From NCBI GenBank assembly GCA_963575745.1, contig CAUYUJ010009868.1, positions 359,110 through 423,109 on the forward strand: a DNA stretch of 64,000 nt, read 5' to 3'. The translations under genes and the position numbers were made by a program. Position 1 is the stretch's first letter; every line of letters begins with the position of its first letter. The notes beneath the pieces were generated by a model. It was not told the origin of the DNA and did not search any database. It worked only from the letters and a program-made list of their open reading frames with translations. Below, piece after piece: positions 41,150 through 51,696 of the stretch. Source of the DNA: Prorocentrum cordatum. Lineage: Eukaryota; Sar; Dinophyceae; Prorocentrales; Prorocentraceae.

Positions 41150-42385
41150 CTAGCATTTCTCCGAGCAGCAATGCGCAACGGCCGTCGGCCCGCCGTGCTT
41201 GCGCTGTTCACAAGTGGCGGCGGCTGCGTCCTCCACTGCGCCGGGAAAGGCGGTGCTTGCCCTTGTTATTTCCTTTTTCCTTCTTCGTCGTCCCTCCTCT
41301 TTTGTCTTTTGTCCTTCCCCCTCCTTCGCCCTCTCTCCTGCCTCGTCTCCCTCTTCCCTCCCCTTCTCCTCCTCCTTTCTACCGGCCTCCCTCTGTCTGT
41401 CCCTCCCCCCTCCTCTCTCGTCTTTGTTCTTTTTTCCTTGCCACCCCGTGTCCCTCTTCATTTTCTTATTCTCCTTCGGCCCCCCTTCCAAGGCCGCGGC
41501 GCGTCGCCGCGAGCGGCGCCCCCGCCTTCCGCGAACGGCCCCGCCGCTGGCGGTGGAAGAGGAAGATTACGAGGAGAAAAGGAGGGGGGAAGGGCGGGGG
41601 CGCGAGGCGGGCGCGGCGGCAAGGGCGGCCCGGCAGGGGAATGGGGGGGAGAGGGGGGAGGACGGAGTGGGCGGGTGCTTCTGTAATGGTCATGTTGGTG
41701 ATCATGGTCGTGGTCGCGTTCGTCGCCTTGGTCGCGTTGGCGGCGGTCGTGCCGCTGGTGGTGGGCGGTCTGGTGGTGGTCACGTCGGTGATTGTGCTGG
41801 TGTCGGTCGTTGTGGTGGTCGCGAGAAGCGTGGTGGTCGTGGTGGTGGTGATGGCGGTAAATGGTGTTGGTCGTAATCGTCGCGGTCGATGTGGTTGCGG
41901 TCGCATCCGTTCGTGGTGATGTGGCGGCGTTAGTTTTGGCGTTGGCGGCGGTTGCGGCGGCTGCGGCGGCGGCTGCGGGGACCTGCTGGCCTATCGCCGG
42001 GGCGCGTTCAGCAGCTTTGCTGCATTTGTAATGTTAGAGGGATTTGCTGATCTGCCGAGGTAGCCCAGCGGCCGCCTTCTTCTCGCCAAGAGAGCCGCAG
42101 CATGGGCGACTTCCTTCTTCCCTAAGGCGACCGGCCTTTTCAGCGGCCGTGGAGAGGGCGACGTGCGCGCGATCCGCCCCGTGGGCGTCCGCCGCGCTGG
42201 CGACGCACTCACCAAATTGCCCCCTTACGAGGGCGACGTGCACGTTCGAGAGGACGGCTGGCCTTTTCGGCGGTCGACGCACGGGCGGCGCACGGGCGAC
42301 GAATGCGCGACGCACCTCCTGTCGCGAAGGGGGGGGGGGTCAGCGCGCCGGTCGCTTTACTGGGCCTTAACAGACGAGCCACGAG
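41150..42385. other. Unassigned GC- and pyrimidine-rich DNA
   Basis: The stretch 41,270-41,480 is strongly C/T-rich and 41,680-41,940 is G/T-rich (GGTCGTGGTGGTGG-like). Frames over it give Val/Gly or Thr-rich peptides and look like composition artefacts. Confidence 0.5.
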
Positions 42386-42388
42386 GAC

Positions 42389-43795
42389 TTGATGCAGCGA
42401 GTGGCCTTACTGCGTCAGCAGCTGGACTTGGCCGCTGCCGCGAGGGCCGCGACGCCATTCGGTACGCTGCGACAGCGCAGCCAAACCGCTGGCAGCCCCC
42501 TAAATGCTCCCATCGCGGCACCATTGCAGCAACAACCTGGGCGCAGGCAGTCGGTTCTTGAGCAGCAGGGGGGCATGCAGCAACGGCATCAGGCAGCAAT
42601 GTCCGAGATGCGTCTGTTGGATCTGCTTGTATTTGACAGGGCGAGCCGGGCCCCGCCATGGGATAGGGTTCCAAGTTCTCGAGTCCCTCTGCGGACAATT
42701 CTGATCGTCTGCCTTTCATTCTTACTTTTGCAGCACGCCCCAACTACAATTGATCATCCGTTATCCCCCGAGTACTTCGCAGAGGTCAACCACGCGCCCA
42801 TCATTTGCCTGTTGTCGCAGGATTCGGCGACGACGAACATGGCAGACGAGTTCTACCGTTTGCAGGCGGCGCGCGCGCCAAGTGCAGAACCATCCCCTCG
42901 CGTGGCCTACCGCCCCCCCCCCCCCGGCAATCCCGGGGCAGAGGCGCAGCGGCCTGCCCTTGAGATCAACGCGCCCATGAACCACATGCCTGCGCAGTTG
43001 CTCGACATCCATCACATGGCGCAGGCCGGCGCGCGGGCGACGGAGGGCGCGAGGAGGGCTGCGAGGGGCGGGGCAGCCAGGCGCATGCAGCGCATGATCA
43101 ACCGCTCCCAGCGCGGCCAGGCGCCGACGACGAGTTTCGCTCCAAGATCGGGTGCCCGAGGTGGGCCTGCGCCGTTGTCATATGAGCCCTCCGAGACCGC
43201 GCTGCAGCGCCGAGGGCGGAATCGCCCCCACGCAGACATGCTTGTTTTTTTTTCTGACATCTCTTTCTCGCAGTGCGCACTGCGTGTTGAATCCTCTGCG
43301 TCGAATGAAAAGACGTGGCGCTCACGGCGCGGCCGCCGATGCCGCGCGGAGCGTTGGGGCCGCAGCGCGCGCGTGCACGCGGCGATCGGCAGGTCGGGGG
43401 CCGACGCGGAGGCCCCGTGGCACCTTTGTGGCGGAATGCCCGCAAGCGGGTCATATGGACGCGCCGGGTCTCTCAGCCGCAGTCTCAATCCAGCAGGCCC
43501 AGGGAGCTATTTACTTGCATGGTCGGCTGGGTGCGGGCCTGGCAACGATCTCCGCCACTGGCTCGGCCGCGAGCATTTCCGTGCCGACCTCCGTTCCAGC
43601 CGCGCCTACACCGCTGCTGCGCGACGCGGATATGCCCGCAGCAACGGCTCCCCCGATTCAAGAAGCGGGGGCACCTGCTATTCCCAACACGCCCAATCCG
43701 TAAAACATCCCCTTATTGGACCGCCTGGGGCGGCAGCAACAGGCGGCGACGGGCGCGAGACTCCGCCGCGGACCCCGCTTGGTCACGGGCCGTAG
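42389..43795 (+). pseudogene. Long open frame between gag and protease of element C
   Basis: An open frame of 468 codons. It begins MMQRVALLRQQLDLAAAARA, is Gln/Ala-rich for 75 residues, has a hydrophobic stretch (TILIVCLSFLLLQHAP) and then Pro/Arg/Gly-rich sequence. Beyond residue 280 it is Arg/Ser-rich and may be shifted. I recognise no domain. By position it could be a gag-to-protease linker or a second gag-like region from an inserted element. The hydrophobic patch could be a chance frame. Confidence 0.35.
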
Positions 43796-43935
43796 CGTCG
43801 ATTCACCGACCAGGGCTAACCATGATATTGGCACGATCCTGGCGGTGGACATGGAGCGGGCCATGCATGCGGCCCGCGAACCCTGAGGAAGTGCAGGCGT
43901 TTCATTCGATCTAGAATCCTGCTACCCCCACTCAC

Positions 43936-44548
43936 ATGGGGAACCAGCTGATTATCCAGCAGAGGAGTCTGGCGACAGATAGGCGCGGACACGCGCGCCA
44001 TCTCAACTCCAATGGCCACCCAGCACGTTTGCGCAATTGGCGGCGAACTGAAGACGCTGGTGCCCGGCAAGCTCAGCATGCTAGTGGATATCGGTCCGAA
44101 CATGAGCTCAATGGCAGCGGCGCCGCCAGAGAGTTCGGACACCTATCCCGACAGAATGGACACATGCCGCATATTGCGGATCTGGAGCAGCTGCTTAATG
44201 GCAACGGCGTCGGGAGTGGTGCTGCATTATGCCGCAAACTCGGCGCCTTAAATCGCGTGCCAGTGCCGTCGCCATAATTGGCCGGTGAACCTCAATGTGG
44301 AGTCGTTCGTCGGTAACCTCGCCGAGGGCTCTGGCGAGGACTTGCCCGCCATCCCAGGCCTGGCCTCCGCGCAGCGAACGCGGGCGATCTTGAAATTGGA
44401 GGAAGGCCAGGAGCGCATTATTCGTTGCCATCAACGCCGACAGGGTGCAGTTGGGGAAAGACGCACAGGCACTCGCATTAGACAAGGTGCGATTTTGCCA
44501 TCTGGCTGTCCTGTGCTCTTTCCACGGGGAGGCCACTCCCAGACATGA
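43936..44548 (+). pseudogene. pol: Element C retropepsin-like protease
   Basis: HVCAIGGELKTLVPGKLSML leads into LVDIGPNMSSM, with the Asp at 44087-44089. Family members have D-P/T-G here; this copy has D-I-G. A second frame (43936-44277) gives EFGHLSRQNGHMPHI and GNGVGSGAALCRKLGALN, and a third (44285-44548) gives EGSGEDLPAIPGLASAQRTR and AILKLEEGQERIIR, the later strands. The order matches a dinoflagellate copia protease, broken by two frameshifts. It would have processed the polyprotein. Confidence 0.6.
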
Positions 44549-45123
44549 CAACGAGGAGTCGGCGGAAGCCGCCACGTGCAGCAGCGCTGGGAGCGCTGCC
44601 CAACGTGGCGTCGAGACGGAAGCCGGCCGTGGGCAGGCATCTCAGGGAAGCGATGACACTGGCGAGTGCAGCTGCGACCTCCGGAGTCGTTTCATGGGCT
44701 GGGTGGTCGAGGATGCAGCTGCTGCGATGCAGCGCAACAGTGGACCATTGGTATCGATCTGGTCGCCCTGTGGATCGCTGTGAAATAACGCGCACGCTGC
44801 TGGCAGGCGTCCGCCACGAGGTGAAGGGGGCGTTGGAGAAATTGGAGCCACACCCATTGACGCACCGCCTCCACTCGCATCTCGAGGAGGCACGGGACTG
44901 GCTCCCAGGTGGTCCCGACATGTCCAGGGCGGCCGCGCCCAGAGAGGATTGGGGCCCCGCCCCGCTCAGAGAAGATGACCTGCGACAGGTGCACCGCATC
45001 GGGGGCCCGAGCTCGTCGTCGCACAATGCCGCCGAGCAGGGCGGCGCGAGCCATGAGGGAGGACGGGCGTTTTCAAGCGATGAAGCGCCGAACGTCGTGC
45101 TTCGCGTCGACCATCTCCTTTGA
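44545..45123 (+). other. Unrecognised 192-codon open frame
   Basis: The frame contains a helix-prone segment (RHEVKGALEKLEPHPLTHRL) and a Ser/Gly-rich end. It lies between protease and integrase, where the polyprotein of this family has a variable linker. Minus-strand frames overlap it. It may be partly shifted polyprotein. Confidence 0.35.
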
Positions 45124-45366
45124 GGACGGCGGGCGGGCACGTTGGCCAAGCCTGCGTGCTGTCCCGACGAGGCCTGTTGCGCGGGCGCGTGCTTTATGGC
45201 ATATGGGCGCATGGCCACATGTTCAAATGCATTAGATGTGTACTTTCTTCCTATGGCGCTTGTTATAGAGGATATTCGAAGGGCTACCGCCGAACTGCGG
45301 CGCCGAGGCTATATGCATGATCGCTTTACCCATCATGAAGTAATGCCATGGGGCCTCACTACTTAG

Positions 45367-45936
45367 GTGGCGCGTTGGCGGGGGACTACGCGTTGCGCTG
45401 GGTGGCAACAAGCTGTGGAACACTATCTGCACACCTGCTTTGTCGCAGTAGTAGTTGCAGAACCCAACTGCAGAACCGCAGGCTTGCCCTCCTATTGTAA
45501 CGCGCAAATGAACCACGACACTTGGTATAATCACCGCAGGGAGGACCTTCCTCACGTTGCCATCTGCGGCGGGGTCGCCGTCGCGCAGGATGACCTGCAA
45601 CGCCTATCCCCTAGGGGGCAACCGGTTGGAGCGCGGGGTGGCGGGATCGCCCCCTGGACGACCCCCGCCAAACGCAAGGCCGTTTGTCAGCAGATCATTG
45701 ACCGATGCTCGACAGGGCCGCGGGACTCCCGCGGTTCACTCATCAGGAAGCCCATTCATGTTATGGCTATCCGCAGGGCAGTCCTCAGGCCATTGAAAAA
45801 CATATTTTCTGATTATTCCGAGCGTGCCCAAGCGTGTCGCAGAACATTAACACAGGTGGCCCGATACGCGCCAAAGATGCAATCATGGATCGTTGATGCG
45901 GTCAAGATTGCACGAGACCTTTTCGCGCGAGTTTGA
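45367..45936 (+). other. Unrecognised 189-codon open frame
   Basis: The second half (TPAKRKAVCQQIIDRCSTGP, then IRRAVLRPLKNIFSDYSERA and YAPKMQSWIVDAVKIARDLF) looks like genuine helical protein. No motif identifies it. It may be the linker between protease and integrase or a captured sequence. Confidence 0.4.
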
Positions 45937-46387
45937 TATTTTTGTGCAGGTCGGAAATAGGCACGCGCTTTCGTGTCAAGCAGTTATTGTTTTGACCTTG
46001 GCGGTTCTACTCTTCCTCGAGAATCTACTGGGCCAGTCCGCCGACCGCCGCCGAGCGGGCAGGGGTGCCCAGCATGTGCCGACAACGTGCAGATGAACTC
46101 ACCACGGCGCAACCGCCGCCCACGACAATGTCGTTCGTTTGACAAGGAACCTAACTATGGGGAGCGCCCAAGCTGCAAACATGATTAGAGGTAAAAACAA
46201 GCGGGGGCACTTGCCGACGCCGGGCAAGTGAAGATCTTTCAAACCTTGGCCACTGCCAGACAACTTCGGACAAGCTCCGCCGGCTGCGCCAGCGCTGGCG
46301 GGCGATGCGCAAGCACGAGCGGCCGCTGCGCCAGCGGCGGCGCCAGCGCCAGACGAACCGTTCGATGATGCGCCAGCGCCAGCAGAA

Positions 46388-46825
46388 ATGCCACCGGCAC
46401 GACAGAGGCCGCGGGGCTATGCGCGGCCACGCGCGCCTCTACCCACGCGCAGGGGCCCTGGAGACCCGATTGTGGGTGCCATCAGCTACGACGTGACGCG
46501 AGGTGCACGCGGATCTGGCGGCAGCGGGACTGGAAGCTATGGCGCCGGCAGCTCTGCGGACCCGCCGCGCGTCGCAGGACGGCGCGGGCGCGGGGAAGGC
46601 GGCGAAGCACCGCCTCCTCCTCCGCCTAAGGCCGCAACGCGGCCACGCGCGAGACTAACTGATTTGAATCGGTTTAACACCCAAATAAGTCTTCAGAGCT
46701 TACGTCGCTTCCATCCGACCGTTGTAGTGAAGGAGCTGCGCAAACTTCACCTGCGGGGCATCGCGCCTCCGAGCGAAAGATGCACGCCATCCCGTCGAGC
46801 GCAGGGCTGCATGCTGGTCGACTGA
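46388..46825 (+). pseudogene. pol: Element C integrase, N-terminal end
   Basis: After a Pro/Arg/Gly-rich linker, residues 95-120 read RLTDLNRFNTQISLQSLRRF then HPTVVVKELRKLHL, the start of the integrase zinc domain (first His). The reading then shifts to the frame beginning at 46780, where the Cys pair follows. Confidence 0.65.
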
Positions 46826-47125
46826 AGATGATAAAGTGCACAGTTGATTCGTGCCGCGAGTGCAGAGCCTGTGAGAAACCTGGAAGCACGGTAATGCGAT
46901 CGATCAGCCTCCCAGGTGCATGCGATGAGGAAGTCGAATGTGATCTGATGCTCTACAAACATTGCGTCGTATGTCAGATCATCGACCGATGCATTCGTTG
47001 GGCTATTGGCCAGCAGGTAGCCGACAAGGTGATGCATGCTATATAGGACGCCTATCATCAATTCTGGATGCAGCGCGGTCCTGTCGCGGCGATGCATTCC
47101 GATGGAGAGGGCGCCTTGAACGTGC
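46780..47125 (+). pseudogene. pol: Element C integrase, Cys pair and catalytic Asp 1 and 2
   Basis: DSCRECRACEKPGSTVMRSI supplies the C-x2-C of the zinc domain. VECDLMLYKHCVVCQIIDRC has the first catalytic Asp (46942-46944). In the same frame, after a single TAG at 47044-47046, DAYHQFWMQRGPVAAMHSDG carries the second Asp (47101-47103). The frame is lost near 47,125. These are well-preserved integrase strands. Confidence 0.8.
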
Positions 47126-47936
47126 CGTCAAGGCTATCCTAGAGGCCAAGGGCATGGAGCTTCGCGTCCGCGCCCCAGGCCAGCCTGCCACCGCCGCTGA
47201 GGCACGCAACGGCATCCGTCGACACACCTTGCACGTGACGGAAGGAGAAGAAGTCAAACGTCACCACATTTCACCAGCGTTCCCTCGCTTACTGCACGAA
47301 TGCATAATTGTCTGTCGGGCGCTCACGTTCTATAGCGGTATATCGCCATATCAGGCACTGCATGGCCGACGACCGGCACGCCTCCCAGACTCCCCAGTTC
47401 TGGGCCGCGAGCAAGGGGCGGAAACGTCCGATCACATTCGGGAGACAAGAATCAGGGAGGTAAGCATCGAGGCTCACAAGCCACGGCAGCAGCTAAAACT
47501 AGCCGAGCCCTACGTGCCAAACCGACGTCCGCAGGATGCCGCAGCTATCAGCCCACCACTGCCCGCGGTCGACAGTCCCTGTGCAATATCCCGACCTTCG
47601 CATGCACTGTGCGTCGAAGTACTCCTGGTCAGCGAGATCGACTTCGATTCAACGGCAATGCGCGCAGTGGTGGCCGTCATTGCGAGCCTACCTGCGGGGA
47701 AACTGGTAATGATGTTCGGCTTCCTGCCGGCCGAGCAGGGGGGCCTGCGGGTGGCCGCGGCAAGCAGACTCTCGCCTAGGGTGCACTTAGCCCTGGAGTT
47801 CCTCATCAGAAACTACTTCCGAATAGAAGCCGTAGTAGCAGTGCGCTTGGCTAAGAGCATCCGCAGGTTACTTGCAGCGCCACGTGCTGTCATTGTACCC
47901 TGTTATATTACGACAGCGACGTCGCGTCAGGTTTAA
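47110..47936 (+). pseudogene. pol: Element C integrase, Glu and C-terminal region
   Basis: This is the coding part of a 324-codon frame that starts at 46962. It contains VKAILEAKGMELRVRAPGQP and then AEARNGIRRHTLHV, whose Glu (47199-47201) completes the D,D,E triad, then FPRLLHECIIVCRALTFYSG, ISPYQALHGRRPARLPDSPV and TSDHIRETRIREVSIEA. These match the back half of the integrase in this dinoflagellate family. After about 47,560 the sequence becomes unassignable linker. Confidence 0.8.
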
Positions 47937-48700
47937 AATATTTCGACTTCGTAGGCAAACGCAGCCTTTAACATCCACGGCATCACTGGGTCCACGCATG
48001 CATGTGTCATTCAAATTCTTCAAATCCTCGACACTTCCAGCAGGATTCGAAAACGACCTCTCTAAGTTTGAGGAACTGGCGGGCGCGCCAAAATTGGGCG
48101 GCAGCGCTCAGGAGGAAGAACAAACCGCCGGTCCGGCCGCGCTCGATGGTGGGCTCCCGACCATCAGCGAAGAGTCGGGCATGGGCTTAGAAGCGCGCCT
48201 CATGGAACCGCGGTGCTTTGAATTCCACGAAGCACAGGAATTATTCGAAAACCCCTGTAGAATCCTCATGCTGTGCGCCCGTGTGGCCAGTGAATCGCAA
48301 GGGCCCTTGCATGAAACAGGCTGTGAGTACCGCGATGATTTTGACCAGACATTCCTTGTGCCTTGTACCACCGAGTGCTACGAACGCACACAACCTGCAC
48401 TCGGACGGACATGCTCAGTATGTAGAGCTCTGCTTCAGCACTGACGTGACCAAGGATGTTCCGACGGAAATGCAGCGCAATCTATCCCACAACGGCCAGA
48501 TGACATCTACGCACGCATATGCGTCTGCCGCCGCCAAGAGAGCCGTGGCCGTCGAGGAAGACGACCTCCTCGCGAAGGCCGAAATACATGCCGGCGAACA
48601 CGGCCAATGTATCCGCAGGCTTGTACACATAGCTTTAACATATGGTATGACAACCTGTACTCCAGGATGCAGGATACTAAAAATGCATCTACTAGTATGA
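47872..48700 (+). pseudogene. pol: Element C integrase-RT linker
   Basis: Two frames in sequence: 47872-48444 (Glu-rich EEQTAGPAALDGGLPTISEE and later CTTECYERTQPALG) and 48218-48700 (HAQYVELCFSTDVTKDVPTE, then RAVAVEEDDLLAKAEIHA). The second has the acidic helix that precedes RT in this family. No catalytic motif. It is partly shifted frame. Confidence 0.45.
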
Positions 48701-49276
48701 CATCTAGAAGGGTGCGCACATGGAAGTTCGTTAGGGCGAGATGGAACGAACCATCAGACTTCGCCCGGCCATTCGCGGCTGCATGGGTGTCGAAGCCTTC
48801 CATGTAGAGACCTCCTCAGGCACAGTTCGTCGGGCAAGTCGGGGATTGCTCGCCAGCGTTGCCGCGTGAGAGAAATCATGGACATGGCCATTGACATGGC
48901 CTTCTTGAATGGCTTGACCCACCGTGAACTCGCTGAGGCTACTGGGGATCAAGCTCGCATGGTGCGCTTCACTCTCCCGCCTGCTGCAACGTCGGTGCTG
49001 CGCGCGCTGCCGGGGTCCGCGCCTTGCGACGAGTAGAGACACTTCTTGCGCTGTCTGAAGCTGGGCGTCGGCGCCGGCGACGCCCCCAGGACGTTCTCGT
49101 TGAATTTCAGGGCCATCACGAGGGCTTTTGGGCATGGGCCTTCTTCGTGCGCGTTCGCATATGTAGTGATCACGCAGGCGCGGTCGATGATGCACGCGGG
49201 CTCGCTGCAACGTGCCCGAGAAACGACGGGCCTACAAGCGCGGAGACTCAACGCCGCAACGCGCAACCAACCATGA
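48701..49276 (+). pseudogene. pol: Element C reverse transcriptase with catalytic box deleted
   Basis: MAIDMAFLNGLTHRELAEAT then GDQARMVRFTLPPAATSVLR (48,878-49,036) is the motif A region. LRCLKLGVGAGDAPRTFSLN then FRAITRAFGHGPSS (frame 49046-49276) is the motif B region. The same frame passes straight into FAYVVITQARSMMHAG and RARETTGLQARRLNAATRN, which belong far downstream near RNase H. The segment between, which would hold the H-V-D-D catalytic box, is absent. A TAG ends the first frame at 49034-49036. Confidence 0.75.
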
Positions 49277-49800
49277 GGCCCAACTGGGATATTATACAAA
49301 CTCATGAGGTCGATGGGAGAAGTGGCCTGCGTGGCGACCCCAGTCGTCGGTGCCTCAACGGCGAGGCCGACGACGAAGTTAAGGGTGTGGCATCCGAGGG
49401 GCCAACCTCTCATTGCGCGGGCTCGCGCCTGAGGACGTTGCTGTAGCGCGCGTTCGCGCGTTGCAGGTCGCGCCGCTTGCAGGTGCGTTCCAGCTGCTCA
49501 GCTGAAGCCTTAGCAGCAGCCCATAACTTGGAGGACCGCTACCCTACCAGTGTGACGCTGCGCGAGCTCACGGCTGGGCCGCTGACGCCGACGCAGAAAA
49601 AATCTTAGACATCGGTGGTCTAGGCATGGAAGCTGTCCTCGCCGTGGACGCCGATGCGGTCTTCAAGCTCCTTTCAGGTAGGGGCCTAGTGAAACCAGGC
49701 GAACGTACCTCCTTGCCAGGACATATCAGCTGGGTCCGGCAAGTGATGCATCGAGGATTCTTCACTGCGCGCAGTGGTGCGCTGCACGGGATATGACAGC
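49277..49800 (+). pseudogene. pol: Element C RNase H region
   Basis: Frames give GEADDEVKGVASEGP (frame of 49024-49446), CGIRGANLSLRGLAPEDVAV, a short SLSSSP*LGG break, then GMEAVLAVDADAVFKLLSGR and GERTSLPGHISWVRQVMHRG. These follow the RNase H-like region of the family. An internal stop and at least three shifts are present. Confidence 0.6.
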
Positions 49801-50065
49801 CGACGAACACACAGAAGGTTGTACTGATCGTGAGCTACAGCAGCGACGACTGCAAGTAACGGAAGGAACGCAGTCAGTCAAGTACGAAGTAAAGACTGAT
49901 ACGCCATACCGAGGCAACAGAACAGCACCAACACAGCCCATGCCCTGCTTAGGGCGAGTGGATGCTCTATACGTTTGGCTAAGCCATCGCCAACATGTGT
50001 TTGGACACGAACAACATACCAGTATCACCACGGACACGGGTTATCTGTGGTCTGCCAATTTATAA
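49793..50065 (+). pseudogene. pol: Element C pol C-terminus
   Basis: MTADEHTEGCTDRELQQRRL followed by KYEVKTDTPYRGNRTAPTQP is the conserved end of pol in this copia family (M-T-A-D-x-H-T-K-G...K-x-E-V-K...Y-R). The remaining 35 residues to the stop at 50063-50065 are not conserved by eye and may be read-through into the 3' UTR. Confidence 0.7.
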
Positions 50066-50333
50066 TGCTTTACAGTTTGGTCAGGCATCCCTTTGCTCCG
50101 CACGCTTTGACGTCTGACAGTTTGGTCAGACGATCCCTCATTATCAGCGGTCGGTCATTTAGTCTTGCCCGTTGCCGACCCTAACACTCCGTGTTGCCTT
50201 CTATTTTTTTGACCGTTACGCTGTTGAGGATGTCAAGAGGACGTCAAACAGTTTGACACCCTTTCTTACTCTTTCACTTACTGTACTATTTCATTCGACT
50301 TGGCTCGACGTTCGGCTCCTCCTCTCCTGATTT
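50066..50333 (+). other. 3' region of element C before the 3' LTR
   Basis: It contains three GACAGTTTGGTCAG-like copies (near 50,074, 50,116 and a partial at 50,248) and is pyrimidine-rich at the end. The expected purine-rich tract before a 3' LTR is not seen. Confidence 0.5.
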
Positions 50334-50372
50334 TGAAGGAGGTCAAAGCGGGACTTGTCTAGCGAACGTCGT
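50334..50372 (+). repeat. Start of candidate 3' LTR, cut by assembly gap
   Basis: It begins TGAAGGAGGTCAAAGCGGGA and matches 34003-34041 at 33 of 39 positions on the same strand, including TAGCGAACGTCGT. Everything beyond lies in the gap. Confidence 0.55.
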
Positions 50373-50472
50373 NNNNNNNNNNNNNNNNNNNNNNNNNNNN
50401 NNNNNNNNNNNNNNNNNNNNNNNNNNNNNNNNNNNNNNNNNNNNNNNNNNNNNNNNNNNNNNNNNNNNNNNN
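50373..50472. other. Assembly gap, 100 N
   Basis: Exactly 100 N, a typical placeholder for unknown length. The true distance is not known. Any feature read across it is unsafe. Confidence 0.99.
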
Positions 50473-50507
50473 GAGGAGAAGGCAGAGGAGAATAATGAGG
50501 AGCACGA

Positions 50508-50613
50508 GGACTAGCAGAATCGCCAGAAGCATCTTGAATGCCTTTCGGATGTCTATTGGAGGACTAGCAGAATCGCCAGAAGCATCTTGAATGCCTTTCG
50601 GATGTCTATTGGA
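50508..50613. repeat. Perfect 53-bp tandem duplication beside the gap
   Basis: 50508-50560 and 50561-50613 are identical (GGACTAGCAGAATCGCCAGA ... GTCTATTGGA). It starts 36 bp after the N gap. Confidence 0.97.
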
Positions 50614-50621
50614 AGCCTTTG

Positions 50622-51260
50622 GAGGCCTCTTGGGGCGTCTTGGGGGTATCTTGGCGGCCCAGGGGGGCTCTTGGGCGTCTTGCGTGCGTCGGGGGGTCCT
50701 CTTCGGGCCGCTTGGGTCCTCTTGGGGGCCTCTTTGGGGCCTCTTGGGGGCCTCTTGGGAGCCTCCTGGGCGCCTCTTGGGGCCATCTTGGAGGCCTCTT
50801 GGGGCCTCCTGGGCGCCTCTTGGGGCCATCTTGGAGGAGTTCGATCAAAGAAGGGGAGAGTCGGAAGTAGCGTCCCCCCTCCAGAGCCTCTAACAACGCC
50901 TCCTGGACCCCTCTTGGAGCGCTCTTGGGGCCGTCCTGGGGCTCTCTTGGGCCCCTTTTGGGGCCCTCTTGGGCCATTTCGGTGCCATCTTGAGGCCTCG
51001 GATGGCCATCGGAAGCGAAAAGGCGAGAATGCAAAACTCGTTGTTATCCCTTAGGTTTTTGATGGATTTCGGCCTCTTGGAGGCCTCCTTGGGAAGCTAT
51101 TTGGCCTTTTGGAGCCGTCTTGGGGCGGTCTTGGGGCCTCTTGGAGCATCTTCGGAGCCATCTTGAGGCATCTTAGGCTATCTTGAACCATCTTGGAGGC
51201 CATCTTGGGCTCTCGGAGGCGCTCTTAGAGCCATCTTGGGCCATCTTGGACGCTCTAACC
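50622..51260 (+). repeat. Degenerate GGCCTCTTGG minisatellite
   Basis: About 640 bp built from short units of the type GGCCTCTTGGGG and GCCATCTTGG, spaced mostly 10-20 bp, with a non-repeated island near 50,850-50,905 and 51,000-51,060. Frames over it encode Leu/Gly/Trp-rich peptides and are artefacts. Confidence 0.9.
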
Positions 51261-51696
51261 GCTCGCGCCCCCCCCCGTCCAGGTCCAGGGGAGGGGGTAG
51301 GGGGAGGGGTAAACCCTTCCCCGAAGGGGAAGAAGGCGGTTGGAAGAGGAAGCTTGTCCCTCTCTCGTTCAAGTGCCGTGTGGAATAAGTAATGCCGGGG
51401 TATGTAATTGCATGGCGCTGCAGCCCAGGGTAGCAGCGCCTTTCACGCAGCAGTATCCAGCGAGCTGCAGCCCAAGGTAGCAGCTCATGTACAGCGCTGG
51501 CCGCTGCATCCCAGGCACTTCCTACGCAGAGCAAGCGACATACGCCCTAAAGGGCTGGTGGGATTTGCGCAGTGTTGTGATACGTGTTCGCATTTCGCCC
51601 TTTCTGCAGCTGACGTGAGGTGTCTTACGTCTTCTGATTCTGCACATGCATCGGCACGCCGCTGAGAAGAAGGTACAGTGATATGAATAACATGTT
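51261..51696. other. Unassigned spacer between the two oppositely oriented minisatellites
   Basis: A C-run and an AGGGGGAGGGG stretch near 51,270-51,320, then three copies of GCTGCAGCCCAGGTAGCAGC-like sequence near 51,416, 51,463 and 51,503. No gene recognised. Confidence 0.5.

Larger units (their letters stand above)
34003..50472 (+). mobile_element. Element C: very long degenerate copia-type LTR retrotransposon
   Basis: Gag-like (34,564-35,880), protease-like (44,012-44,480), integrase (46,650-47,560), RT (48,700-49,200), RNase H and pol C-terminus (49,300-50,065) all lie on plus in copia order. A 39-bp stretch beginning TGAAGG at 34003 recurs at 50334-50372, as expected of the starts of 5' and 3' LTRs. 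A tRNA-primer-like site follows the first at 34300. The span of over 16 kb is far above a usual 5-10 kb, and the regions at 36-42 kb look like later insertions. All domains are broken. The 3' LTR vanishes into an assembly gap. Confidence 0.7.

Noticed and set aside
42672-42740. Hydrophobic stretch (TILIVCLSFLLLQHAP) as a membrane segment or signal
   Set aside because: Isolated within an otherwise polar frame of doubtful coding status; probably a shifted reading.
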